From Streptomyces sp. PT12 (GTDB lineage: Bacteria; Actinomycetota; Actinomycetes; Streptomycetales; Streptomycetaceae), in NCBI RefSeq assembly GCF_003311645.1, contig NZ_QEST01000014.1, positions 124,001 through 188,000 on the forward strand: a stretch of DNA of 64,000 nt. The letters run 5' to 3'. The notes under the pieces are model-generated. The model worked only from the letters and a program-made list of their open reading frames with translations. It ran no database searches and was not told the origin of the DNA. The position numbers and the translations under genes were made by a program. Position 1 is the first letter of the stretch; each line of letters opens with the position of its first letter. This document shows, one piece after another, positions 1 to 9,005 of this stretch.

Positions 1-3000
1 CTGGCCGCCGACTCCCGCAAGCTCGTCCGCGCCGCCGGGCTCGACGTCGCGGCCGAGGAGCGGGCCCTGGTCGGGGAGCTGCTCGACCACTCGTCCGTGG
101 TGGACGCGCCCCCGTCGTTCTGGACCGGGTACCGGAGCACGCTGGTCGACCTCGCCGCCGAGCGGCCCGGGATCCGCCACCGGCTGCTGTCCCTCATGCC
201 CTCCCAGCTGTCCGTCGAGGGCGGAGGCGACGCGACATGGCTCGACCTGCTCGCCGCCACGGGCGCCGAGCAGCTGCTCGCCGACGACCCGCGCGAGGCC
301 GCCCAGGGCGAGGGCGGGGAAGGGCAGCGGCCGTCGGCCGCGGACTGGCTCTCCCGCTGGAGCGCCCACCTGCAACGCGGCTGGTCCCCCCACCGGTCGC
401 CCGCCACCTACGCGCTGGCCAGGCGCCTCGCTCCCCGGCTGCGCGCCGACGGCGTGCCGGTGGCGTCGTCGGGCCGCCGCCGCGGGTGGCACGACGGCGC
501 CGACGTGGAGCTGCTCGACGCCTGCCTGGCCGAGGGCGCCCCCGTGGCCGACCCGGCCGATGGCCTGGTCCTCGACATGGACGACTGGTTCGGCGCGCCC
601 GATGACGAGCGGTGCGACTTCGCCGCCCTCGCCGCGGACCCGCGCTACCGCCCCCTGCTCACCGCCTCCGTCGGCGCCACCGCCCAGCACCGCGACCCCG
701 AGCGGCTCACCACCGCCGCGGCCCACCCGGTGCTGCGCGAGCTCCTGCGCGACTGGCTCGCCGCCCGCGCCGACGAGGTCACGGCCGCCACCGCGCTCCC
801 CGCGGCCCGCGAGGCTCTTGACCGGCTGGTGGCCGCGGAGCGCGTCGCCGACGACGTCCACCCCGACGCCCTCGCCCGCGTCACCGCCCACGACCTGGCC
901 CCGCTGGTGGCCCGCACCCTGCGCGCCGGGATATTCGACGAGCTGGGTTGGCCCGCCCTCGAGGAGGGCATGCGGCTGATGGCGCCGCACGTATCGGGCA
1001 ATGGCGCGCGGGCGCTCGGCGTGGAGGAGGCATGGCCCGGGGTCATCCTCGGAAACTCCGCCAAGGCCGTCGTCGTCGGCCCCGACCGCGTCCTCATCGA
1101 CCACGACGTCCGGATCCCCGACACCGACCTGTGGCGGCGGCCCACGTTCCGCTACGTGGACGGCGAGCTGCTGGTCACCTGGTGGGCCGACGGGGGGCAG
1201 CGCGCTTACTGGTCCTCGCGCCCCGACGACATCTTCCCGCTCGGCGGCGCCCACCTGTCGCGCTCCGGGGTGCTGCCCTGCCGGGTCGCCCCGCCGCTGC
1301 CGGGCGGCGGCCTGGTCACCGGCGGGCGCGCCGTGCACGCGGGGGACACCAGCTATCCCCAGGAGGCGGCCGTCCTCGCCGACGGCACCGCCTACTGGCG
1401 TCTTGAGCACCGCCAACGGGGGAATGTCTGGCGGGAGTTCGACCCGGTCACCGGCGAGGGCGGCCGCGACTCGCTTCCGGCGTTCCTCGCGGGCGGGGCC
1501 GCGGACGGCGCCCGCCTGATCCCCCACTACTGCTCCCTGCTGCCGATGGCGTCTGGGCTCGAGGCCACCCCCCTCGGCACCGACGGCTCCCTGCTCGGCT
1601 GGTGGGTGCGGTACGAGGAGGCCGATGGCGGCACGTTCAGGGCCCGTGGCACCGATGGCCGCACGGTCAGCCTCACCCGCGGGACCCCCGCCTACATCAG
1701 CCCGAGCCAGCCCGTGCCGATCGGCGCGCTGCGGCTGCCAGGCGGCGCCGAGCCGGTGCTCGCGATCAGCCGGAACAACGTGTCCCTCTTCCCCGACGGC
1801 GCCGACCGCGCCACGGGGGCGCTTGGCTCGGCCCCGGTCTCCGCGCGCGGCGGCGCCTTCGCGGCGGGCACCCCGCTCATGCCCCCCGTCCCCCTCCTGC
1901 ACGCCCTCCGCGTCAGGGACGAGACGGGCTCGCTCGCGCTGCGCGAGGTCACCGACGCGACGGCCACGCGGCTGATCGCGGCCGTCGCCGACCTCGACGC
2001 CGCGTTCGCCCGCCCCGACAGCGAGGACCGCGAGGCAGGGCGCACCCCCGACCCGGCCGCGCGCGCCAAGGAGTGGGAGCGTGCCCTGGTCGACGCCGTC
2101 GGCGCCGAGCTCCCCGCGGTGAAGGACCGCTCCCTGCTGCGCGGCGTCGCGGGCATTGTCCGCTTCGCCATCCGGATGTCCCGCTCCATCGCGCGGCTCA
2201 CCGGCCCGCGCCAGGACGAGCCGAAGGCCGACGGGCCGATGTTCGCCGACTACCAGCCGCTGCACGGCGCCGACCGCGAGATCGCCGAGGCCGTGGGCAC
2301 TCTCACCGAGCGGCCCATCCGGCGGCTGTGGAGCAAGGGCCTGTGGAGCTGCCTCCAGCAGATCCGGGCGGTGAACCACGTGCTGAACGGCAAGCCCGCC
2401 ACCGGCGCCCCGCTCACCGCGGCCGACCGCGCCGAGACGCTGCCCGACGGCTGGCGCGCCGAGCCCCGCACCGCTCCCTGGGGGAGCGGCGACTGGACTG
2501 GGCTGCTCGGCAGGCTCCACGCCCTCGCCTACCACGCCACGGGACCCGCCGTCGACGACACCGCGCGCGAGGCGCTCCTGCTGCTCCTCGCCGCGGTCGC
2601 CGAGGGCCCGCTCGCGGGCGGCGCGGGCGCGCTGCGCACCACTGTGCTCAAGGAGCCCGGCTCCGCCCTCCAGCGCGGCGGCCACGTCCTGCGCCGCGGC
2701 TCCCGCACGGTCGTCATCCTGGGCCGCCTCGGCCACCCCGGGCAGAACGACCGGCACACATGGCTGGCCATGGACCACGACCCCGAGGGCGCGTTCGGCC
2801 CGGTCGCGCACTTCACCACCTTCAAGGCGTACCCCGTGGCCCCCGGCCCAGGCGCCGCGTACCTCGCCGAGCTGGTCCGCCTCGTGCGCGAGCGGGGCCC
2901 GCTGCCCTGGCGCCCCGAGACGGCCGCCGCGTTCGCCGAGGCCACCGGCGCGGGCACCGTCCAGGCCACCCTGCTGCTCGCCGGGCTCACCCGGGCCCCC

Positions 3001-4254
3001 CGCACCCCCGCCGACCTCGGCCTCAAGGTGGGCCAGGCCCGCAAGGCCGCCGCGCTCCTGCCGCCCGAGAGCCACGAGCTGCTGGCCGCGCTGCTGAGGG
3101 ACGACCCGGCCGCGCTGTGGGACTCGGGCCCCGACACCGAGAAGGCGGCACGGCGCTGGACCGCGCTGTTCGGCGCCCGGCTGCGCATCCCCGAGGAGCT
3201 GGCCGACGAGCTGAACATCGGCGGCATGGGCGAGGCCGTGCTCAACCCCCAGGACACGCCGTGGCTCACGCGGACCACCACGCAGCGCCTCGGCGCGCAC
3301 GGCCAGGTCGAGGCCGATGACAGCACGCTGCTGCCCAGCCGGTTCCTGCTGAGCGGGGCCGTCGGCGCCCTGGCCGCCCTCGGCCACGGCCTGCCCTACG
3401 GCCACCCCCTGCGCGCCGCCCTGCCCGCCGGGCTCGACGCCCTGCGCCGACGGCTCGCCGACCCGGGGCTGCTCCTCGACCTGCACCTCCAGTGGTCGGC
3501 CGACGGGAAGCCCACCGCCAAGAAGATCCGCGCCGCGCACGGCATGCCCGATGAGGGCGGGGCGGGACCCGACGGGATGACCCGCGTGGGCGACGCGTTC
3601 GTCCTCGCCCCCTGGTACTCCGGCTCGGAGTACCTCTGGCTGCGCCCCGCGGGGCTCAGCGGGCCCGACGACCCCGCGCTCGGCCTGGTCCAGGGGCTGC
3701 TCCCGCCCTCGTCCGAGGGCCGTCTCACCCATCTCCGCACGCTGCTCGGCCCCGACATCGACCGGCTGCTCGCGGCCGGGCACGGCGACGCTGACGGCTT
3801 CACCGGCTACGCCCAGGACCCGACCCTGAGCGTTCCCGGGCTCGTCGCCGAGGTCGCGGCCCACCACGGCCTGGGCGAGGACGCCGCCGCGCTCTACCTC
3901 CAGCTGCTCGCCCTGCCCGCCCCGACGGACCGCGCCAGGGCCCGCTGGACCGGCTGGAAGCCCGCCCGCGCCAAGCGCGCCGCCGCCGAGCTGTCCGCCA
4001 CCGACCTGGTGGTCACGGCCCAGCGGTCGCGGGCCGGGCGCAAGCTGTTCCTGCCCTGCGGCTGGCTCGAGCGGGGCGCGCCGCTCCTCCCGGTCGAGAC
4101 CTGGAAGGCCGGCCTCTACCCCATCGAGGGGCCGATCGTCCCGCTGACCCCCGTCCCCGAGCTGTTCGCCCGGGCGTGGGCCCGGGTCACCGCGGGCGAT
4201 GGCCCCGCGTACGAGGAGCTTGTCACCCGCGCCACCAGGAAGGGCCGTCGATGA
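1..4254 (+). CDS. Very large protein of unknown function, first visible gene of the MoxR/VWA/SWIM operon (5' end missing)
   Basis: The frame is already open at base 1 with coding-like sequence, so the N-terminus lies outside the window. The first possible start inside, GTG at 97, is probably only an internal valine. About 1,417 codons are visible. I see no signal peptide or membrane segment. The part encoded around 1020-1700 is rich in Trp, Tyr and Gly (for example TWWADGGQRAYW) and looks beta-structured; the rest is mostly helical and Ala/Leu-rich, with a basic C-terminal end. The stop overlaps the next ATG as ATGA, so it is translationally coupled to the MoxR ATPase. In E. coli a large DUF4132 protein (YehI) sits near the comparable yehL cluster, but I infer only positional analogy. 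I do not recognise the family. Confidence 0.8.
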   Translation: MAADSRKLVRAAGLDVAAEERALVGELLDHSSVVDAPPSFWTGYRSTLVDLAAERPGIRHRLLSLMPSQLSVEGGGDATWLDLLAATGAEQLLADDPREAAQGEGGEGQRPSAADWLSRWSAHLQRGWSPHRSPATYALARRLAPRLRADGVPVASSGRRRGWHDGADVELLDACLAEGAPVADPADGLVLDMDDWFGAPDDERCDFAALAADPRYRPLLTASVGATAQHRDPERLTTAAAHPVLRELLRDWLAARADEVTAATALPAAREALDRLVAAERVADDVHPDALARVTAHDLAPLVARTLRAGIFDELGWPALEEGMRLMAPHVSGNGARALGVEEAWPGVILGNSAKAVVVGPDRVLIDHDVRIPDTDLWRRPTFRYVDGELLVTWWADGGQRAYWSSRPDDIFPLGGAHLSRSGVLPCRVAPPLPGGGLVTGGRAVHAGDTSYPQEAAVLADGTAYWRLEHRQRGNVWREFDPVTGEGGRDSLPAFLAGGAADGARLIPHYCSLLPMASGLEATPLGTDGSLLGWWVRYEEADGGTFRARGTDGRTVSLTRGTPAYISPSQPVPIGALRLPGGAEPVLAISRNNVSLFPDGADRATGALGSAPVSARGGAFAAGTPLMPPVPLLHALRVRDETGSLALREVTDATATRLIAAVADLDAAFARPDSEDREAGRTPDPAARAKEWERALVDAVGAELPAVKDRSLLRGVAGIVRFAIRMSRSIARLTGPRQDEPKADGPMFADYQPLHGADREIAEAVGTLTERPIRRLWSKGLWSCLQQIRAVNHVLNGKPATGAPLTAADRAETLPDGWRAEPRTAPWGSGDWTGLLGRLHALAYHATGPAVDDTAREALLLLLAAVAEGPLAGGAGALRTTVLKEPGSALQRGGHVLRRGSRTVVILGRLGHPGQNDRHTWLAMDHDPEGAFGPVAHFTTFKAYPVAPGPGAAYLAELVRLVRERGPLPWRPETAAAFAEATGAGTVQATLLLAGLTRAPRTPADLGLKVGQARKAAALLPPESHELLAALLRDDPAALWDSGPDTEKAARRWTALFGARLRIPEELADELNIGGMGEAVLNPQDTPWLTRTTTQRLGAHGQVEADDSTLLPSRFLLSGAVGALAALGHGLPYGHPLRAALPAGLDALRRRLADPGLLLDLHLQWSADGKPTAKKIRAAHGMPDEGGAGPDGMTRVGDAFVLAPWYSGSEYLWLRPAGLSGPDDPALGLVQGLLPPSSEGRLTHLRTLLGPDIDRLLAAGHGDADGFTGYAQDPTLSVPGLVAEVAAHHGLGEDAAALYLQLLALPAPTDRARARWTGWKPARAKRAAAELSATDLVVTAQRSRAGRKLFLPCGWLERGAPLLPVETWKAGLYPIEGPIVPLTPVPELFARAWARVTAGDGPAYEELVTRATRKGRR

Positions 4255-5423
4255 CCACGACCACCACCGCCGCGGGCGAGGCCCGCCAGATCACCCCGCC
4301 CGAGGAGCGGTACGCCGCCGAGCTGGCGTTCCTCGCCGCCCACGACCCGGGCCCCCGCCCGCCGGGGTGGCGGCTCACGCCCCGCGCGGTCGTCACGTTC
4401 GTCATGGGCAGCGAGGGCCGGGCCCTGGCCCTGCCCGACGGCGCGGACCCCAGGGGTCAGCTGCCCCGCAAGCTGGAGATCGGCGGCAAGTTCGTGGGCG
4501 ACCGCGCCCTGGTCGAGCGGTGCGTCATCACGCTCGCGGGGGAGCGCGGCCTGTTGCTCGTCGGCGAGCCCGGCACCGCCAAGTCGATGCTCTCCGAGCT
4601 GCTGTCCGCGGCCGTCTGCGGCACCAGCGCCCTGACCGTCCAGGGCACCGCGGGCACGACCGAGGACCAGCTCAGATACGGCTGGAACTACGCCCTGCTG
4701 CTGGCCAAGGGCCCGAGCCCCGAGGCCCTGGTGCCCTCGCCCGTCCTCACCGCCATGACCACGGGCGCCGTCGCCCGGGTCGAGGAGATCACCCGCTGCC
4801 TGCCCGAGGTGCAGGACGCCCTGGTCTCCCTGCTCTCCGAACGCCGCCTGGCCATACCCGAGTTGACCGGGACAGGGGCCGCGCAGGCGCATGCCGCCCC
4901 CGGCTTCACGCTCATCGCCACGGCGAACCTCCGCGACAAGGGCGTCTCCGAGATGTCCGCCGCCCTCAAGCGCAGGTTCAACTTCGAGACGGTCGGCCCC
5001 ATCGCCGACCTCGACGCCGAGACCGAGCTGGTCCGCCGCCAGTCCCGGGCCGCCGTCGAACGCTCGGGCGCCGCGTTCCGGGTCGACGACGCCGTGCTCG
5101 AGGCGCTGGTCACGGCGTTCCGCGACCTGCGCGAAGGCCGTTCCGCCGAGGGCTGGGAGGTCGAGCGGCCCTCCACCGTGATGAGCACGGCCGAGGCTGT
5201 CGCGGTCGCGGGCTCGCTCGCGCTGTCCGCGGCCTACTTCCCTTCGGACCGCGACGTCCTCTCCCTGGTCCCAGGACACCTGCTCGGCGTGGTCCGCAAG
5301 GACGAGCCCAAGGACGCCGCCTGCCTCCAGGGGTACTGGGACGGCGCCGTGCGCCGCCGCGCCGAGCAGGGCTCGCCGACCTGGCGCACCCTGTGGGACC
5401 TGCGGCACGTTCTGGAGGACTGA
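4251..5423 (+). CDS. MoxR-type AAA+ ATPase (YehL-like)
   Basis: A 390-residue AAA+ ATPase. The P-loop GEPGTAKS lies at about residues 105-112. The Walker B position reads VARVEE instead of the usual hydrophobic-DE. Sensor 1 is in LIATANLRDKG, followed by an arginine-rich KRRFN. The stretch DALVSLLSERRLAIPE matches the pre-sensor insert helix region of MoxR proteins. MoxR ATPases act as chaperone-like remodelers with VWA-domain partners, and here the downstream product carries a VWA domain. The start chosen is the ATG overlapping the upstream stop (ATGA); an upstream in-frame GTG at 4176 would lie deep inside the previous gene. The next gene follows after 6 bases. Family is clear; the substrate is unknown. 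Confidence 0.9.
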   Translation: MTTTTTAAGEARQITPPEERYAAELAFLAAHDPGPRPPGWRLTPRAVVTFVMGSEGRALALPDGADPRGQLPRKLEIGGKFVGDRALVERCVITLAGERGLLLVGEPGTAKSMLSELLSAAVCGTSALTVQGTAGTTEDQLRYGWNYALLLAKGPSPEALVPSPVLTAMTTGAVARVEEITRCLPEVQDALVSLLSERRLAIPELTGTGAAQAHAAPGFTLIATANLRDKGVSEMSAALKRRFNFETVGPIADLDAETELVRRQSRAAVERSGAAFRVDDAVLEALVTAFRDLREGRSAEGWEVERPSTVMSTAEAVAVAGSLALSAAYFPSDRDVLSLVPGHLLGVVRKDEPKDAACLQGYWDGAVRRRAEQGSPTWRTLWDLRHVLED

Positions 5424-5429
5424 CGCGCG

Positions 5430-8400
5430 ATGGCCACCGACCCCGGCGCGGCGGAGACCCGCGCGGCCCTGAGCGAGCTCACCGACCCGGCGGGCGCGTT
5501 CCTCATCGGCGTGCGGCACCACGCGCCCTCTCTCGCCGCCGCGCTGCCCCACCTGCTGGAGGCGGCCGAGCCCGATGTGCTTCTGGTGGAGCTGCCCGCC
5601 GAGCTCCAGGACTGGCTGCCCTGGCTGGCCCACGAGGAGACCAGGGCGCCGGTGGCCCTCGCGGCCGTCCCCCGTGGCGACCGGGGGGCCGAGGGGGACG
5701 CGGGCGGCCCGGCGTTCTACCCGTTCGCCGACTTCTCGCCCGAGCTGGTCGCCCTGCGCTGGGCGGCGCGGCGCGGCGTGCCCGCGATCGCCGCCGACCT
5801 GCCGCTCGCCGACCGGGCGCACCGCGCGGCCCGCCGCCCCGCGGGCCAGGGGCGGGCCGGGGTCGGCGACGCGCTGCGCGCCCGGCTCACCGGGCGCCCG
5901 GGCGACGACCTGTGGGACCGGCTGGTCGAGGCCACCGCCCCGGGGTCCCCACCCGAGGCGCTGCGCCGCGCCGCCCTGCTCACCGGCTGGGCCCTGCGCC
6001 GGGACGCGGCGGCCCAGGACTGCGGCATCGACCCGCTCGACCTCGCCAGGGAACGCTGGATGCGCGCCCGGCTGGCCGAGGCCACTGCGGGCGGGCGGCG
6101 TGCCGCGGCGGTGGTCGGCGCGTTCCACACCCCCGCCCTCACCCCGGCCGCCCGGCACGACGACGCCGGGGAGGGCTGCGAGAACGCCGGGGAGAACGCC
6201 GGGGAGAACGCCGGGGAGAACGCCGGGGAGAACGCCGGGGAACGCCCGTCCGCGGCGCCCGCGGACGGCGGCGTAACCGTGTCGTTGATCCCCTACACCT
6301 ACGCCCTCCTCGACGAACGCTCCGGATACCCGGCAGGGATCCGCGACCCCGAGTGGCAGCACCTCGTCCTCGGCGCCGCGGGCGACCCCGCCGCCCTGCA
6401 CGACGCCCTGACCAGGACGGCCGTCCGGATCTGCGCCGCGCTCCGCGCCCAGGACCACCCGTCGGGCCCCGCCGACTCCCGGGAGATCAGCCGCCTGGCC
6501 CGCGACCTCGCCCGGCTGCGCGGGCTTCCGGCGCCCGGGCGCGGGGAGTTGATCGAGGCGGTGGGGACCGTGCTCGCCCAGGGCGAGCCCCTGGGCCGTG
6601 GCCGGGCCGTCTCACGGGCGTTGGAGGACGTCCTGGTCGGCGCGCGCACCGGCCGCCCCGCCCCCGGCACGCCACGCGGCGGCCTCGGCCCCGCAGTCGA
6701 GGCGGAGGTGGCCGACCTCGGGCTGCCGGGGCCGGGCGACGCCGCGGGGCGCGAGCTGCGCCTCGACACCCGCCGCTCCGCCCTCGACCGGCGCCGCGAG
6801 CTGCTGCTGCGGCGGCTCGCCGCGTGCGGCGTGCCCTACGCCGAGGAGCAGCGGGTCACAGGCACCGGCGGCACCGAGGCGCTGACCACGCGGTGGCAGG
6901 CGCGGTGGACGCCCGCGACCGCCGCGATGCTGGTGGCGGCCGGGGTCCGCGGCGTCACCCCGGCCCAGGCCGCCGAGGGCACGCTCCGCGAGCGGCACCG
7001 CGCCGAGCGCGCGGCGGGAGGACCCACCGCGGCCCAGGTCATCACGGGCCTGGACCAGGCCGCCGCCTGCGCCCTCGACGCCCTCACCGGGGAACGCCTG
7101 GCCGAGGCCGCCACCCTCCTGCCGGTCGGCGCCACCCTGCCCGAGCTGCTGTCCGCCCTCACCCTCATCGACCGGCTGCGCGCCACAGGCCACGCGGTCG
7201 ACGCCATCGCCGAGGCGCTCACCACGGCCGCGATCCGCCAGGTCGAGGGGCTCACCGGCTCCGACGAGCTGGCCGACGCTCGCGCCCTGGTCGAGCTGGC
7301 CCACCGCGCGGACGCGTTCGGCGGCATGCGGCTGGCCGGGGCCCTTGCGGCGCTGGCCGCCGAGGGCAGCCCGACGATGCGCGGCGCCGCCGCCGCGGTG
7401 CGCACGCTGCTGGGCCTCACCACCCCCGAACGGCTCGGCGGCCTGGTCGCCTCCTGGGTGGACGCCGCGGGCGACCCCGAAGCGCGCGCCGCGCTCACCG
7501 CCCGCCTCGGCGGCCTGCTGACCGCCGCGGGACCGCTCCTCGAAGCCTCACCCGCCACCCTGGGCCCGCTGCTCGACCGGATCGCCGAGCTGCCCGACCG
7601 CCGTTTCCTCGACCGGCTGCCCGCGCTGCGCGGGGGGTTCGACACCCTCAGCCCCGCCGCCCGCGACCGCCTGCTCGACGTCGTGGAGGAGCGCATCGGC
7701 GGCCGGGTCGCCGAGCTGCCCGACACCGACCCCCTCACCCTGGAGCGCTGGACGCGGGCCGACCTCGCGGCGGCCGAAGCGCTCGCCGCCCGTGGCCTGC
7801 TGCCCCCGCCACGCGACCGCGCGGACGGCGCCGATGACCCCGGCGCAACGCCCCGGGCCCCCGCCCGGCCCCGGGCCCCCGCCCCGCCCGACGAGGCACG
7901 CGCCCTCTCCCCGGCCGACCGCTGGCGGCTGCTGCTTGGCCGCCGCGCCGACCGGCTGCCGCCCTCGGCCGCACCGCTGGCCACCGCGCTCGACGAGCTG
8001 TACGGGCGCGGCAAGGGCGAGGGCTCGCGGGGCGACCTCGGCCCCTCGTCGGGCGGCGGGCGCCAGGCGCCCTACCCCGGAGTGCGGGAGTGGTCCGAGG
8101 AGTTGGCCGCCCTGTTCGGTCCGGGCCTCCGCGAGGAGGTGCTGGCCGCCGCCGTCGCCGCGGGGCGCCACGACGCCGTGCTCGCGCTCGACCCTGACAC
8201 CGTGCGCCCCTCGGTCGACCTGCTGCGGACCGTTCTGCGGCACGCGGGCGGCCTGCCCGAGGCGCGCGTGGCCCGGCTGCGCCCGCTGGTCGCCCGCCTG
8301 GTCGAGGCGTTGACGCGGCAGCTCGCCACCCGGCTGCGGCCCGCGCTCAGCGGCGCCGCCCACCCCCGCCCGACGCGGCGCCCCACCGGGCGCCTCGACC

Positions 8401-9005
8401 TGCCCCGCACCCTGCGCGCCAACCTCCGCACCGCGCGCCGCTCCGCCGAAGGCGACGTGGTGATCGTCCCCGAGCGGCCGGTGTTCAGGGGCCGCGCCGC
8501 GCGCTCGGCCGACTGGCGGCTGATCCTGGTCACCGACGTCTCGGGGTCGATGGAGGCGTCGACGATCTGGTCCGCCCTCACCGCCGCCGTGTTCGCCGGG
8601 GTGCCCGCACTCTCCACGCACTTCCTGGCGTTCTCCACCGAGGTCATCGACCTCAGCGGCCATGTGCACGACCCACTCGGCCTGCTCCTCGAGGTCAGCG
8701 TGGGCGGCGGCACCCATATCGCCGCGGGGCTGCGCCACGCCCGCTCGCTCGTCACCGCGCCCTCCCGCACCCTCACCGTCGTCATCAGCGACTTCGAGGA
8801 GGGCTATCCGCTGGGCGGGCTGCTCGCCGAGGTGCGCGCCCTGGTCGACTCCGGCTGCCACGTGCTGGGCTGCGCCAGCCTCGACGACGCGGGACGGCCG
8901 CGTTACTCCACGGCCGTCGCGGGCCAGCTAGTCGCGGCGGGGATGCCCGTCGCCGCCCTCAGCCCCCTCGAACTCGCCCGCTGGGTAGGGGAGAAGATCC
9001 GATGA
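5430..9005 (+). CDS. DUF5682 - VWA domain fusion protein
   Basis: An 1,191-residue protein. The N-terminus has the DUF5682 signature GVRHHAPSLA followed by DVLLVELPAELQDW (about residues 27-60), as in E. coli YehM. The C-terminus has a von Willebrand A domain as in YehP: the metal-site motif DVSGS at residues 1036-1040, a Thr in GGGTHIAAGL, and ISDFEEG. These two parts are separate genes in E. coli, so this is a fusion. Around residues 251-270 a five-fold ENAG repeat forms a hydrophilic linker. A Pro/Ala-rich linker lies near residues 800-830. GGAGG at the end of the MoxR gene serves as ribosome site. Its VWA part is the expected partner of the MoxR ATPase. The overlap with the SWIM gene is ATGA. 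Confidence 0.88.
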   Translation: MATDPGAAETRAALSELTDPAGAFLIGVRHHAPSLAAALPHLLEAAEPDVLLVELPAELQDWLPWLAHEETRAPVALAAVPRGDRGAEGDAGGPAFYPFADFSPELVALRWAARRGVPAIAADLPLADRAHRAARRPAGQGRAGVGDALRARLTGRPGDDLWDRLVEATAPGSPPEALRRAALLTGWALRRDAAAQDCGIDPLDLARERWMRARLAEATAGGRRAAAVVGAFHTPALTPAARHDDAGEGCENAGENAGENAGENAGENAGERPSAAPADGGVTVSLIPYTYALLDERSGYPAGIRDPEWQHLVLGAAGDPAALHDALTRTAVRICAALRAQDHPSGPADSREISRLARDLARLRGLPAPGRGELIEAVGTVLAQGEPLGRGRAVSRALEDVLVGARTGRPAPGTPRGGLGPAVEAEVADLGLPGPGDAAGRELRLDTRRSALDRRRELLLRRLAACGVPYAEEQRVTGTGGTEALTTRWQARWTPATAAMLVAAGVRGVTPAQAAEGTLRERHRAERAAGGPTAAQVITGLDQAAACALDALTGERLAEAATLLPVGATLPELLSALTLIDRLRATGHAVDAIAEALTTAAIRQVEGLTGSDELADARALVELAHRADAFGGMRLAGALAALAAEGSPTMRGAAAAVRTLLGLTTPERLGGLVASWVDAAGDPEARAALTARLGGLLTAAGPLLEASPATLGPLLDRIAELPDRRFLDRLPALRGGFDTLSPAARDRLLDVVEERIGGRVAELPDTDPLTLERWTRADLAAAEALAARGLLPPPRDRADGADDPGATPRAPARPRAPAPPDEARALSPADRWRLLLGRRADRLPPSAAPLATALDELYGRGKGEGSRGDLGPSSGGGRQAPYPGVREWSEELAALFGPGLREEVLAAAVAAGRHDAVLALDPDTVRPSVDLLRTVLRHAGGLPEARVARLRPLVARLVEALTRQLATRLRPALSGAAHPRPTRRPTGRLDLPRTLRANLRTARRSAEGDVVIVPERPVFRGRAARSADWRLILVTDVSGSMEASTIWSALTAAVFAGVPALSTHFLAFSTEVIDLSGHVHDPLGLLLEVSVGGGTHIAAGLRHARSLVTAPSRTLTVVISDFEEGYPLGGLLAEVRALVDSGCHVLGCASLDDAGRPRYSTAVAGQLVAAGMPVAALSPLELARWVGEKIR
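6180..6239 (+). repeat. Five tandem copies of a 12-bp unit inside the DUF5682-VWA gene
   Basis: The unit GAGAACGCCGGG is repeated five times without change. It is in frame and encodes ENAG repeats. Perfect identity, even at third positions, points to recent slippage expansion, and copy number may vary between strains. Confidence 0.95.

Noticed and set aside
97-102. GTG codons as the true start of the first gene
   Set aside because: The frame is open and coding-like before them, up to the window edge; no ribosome site precedes them.
4116-6458. Long minus-strand open frame of 780 codons
   Set aside because: It is antisense to the end of the large gene, moxR and the start of the DUF5682-VWA gene. 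It is Gly/Arg/Val-rich without motifs, as expected for GC-rich shadows.
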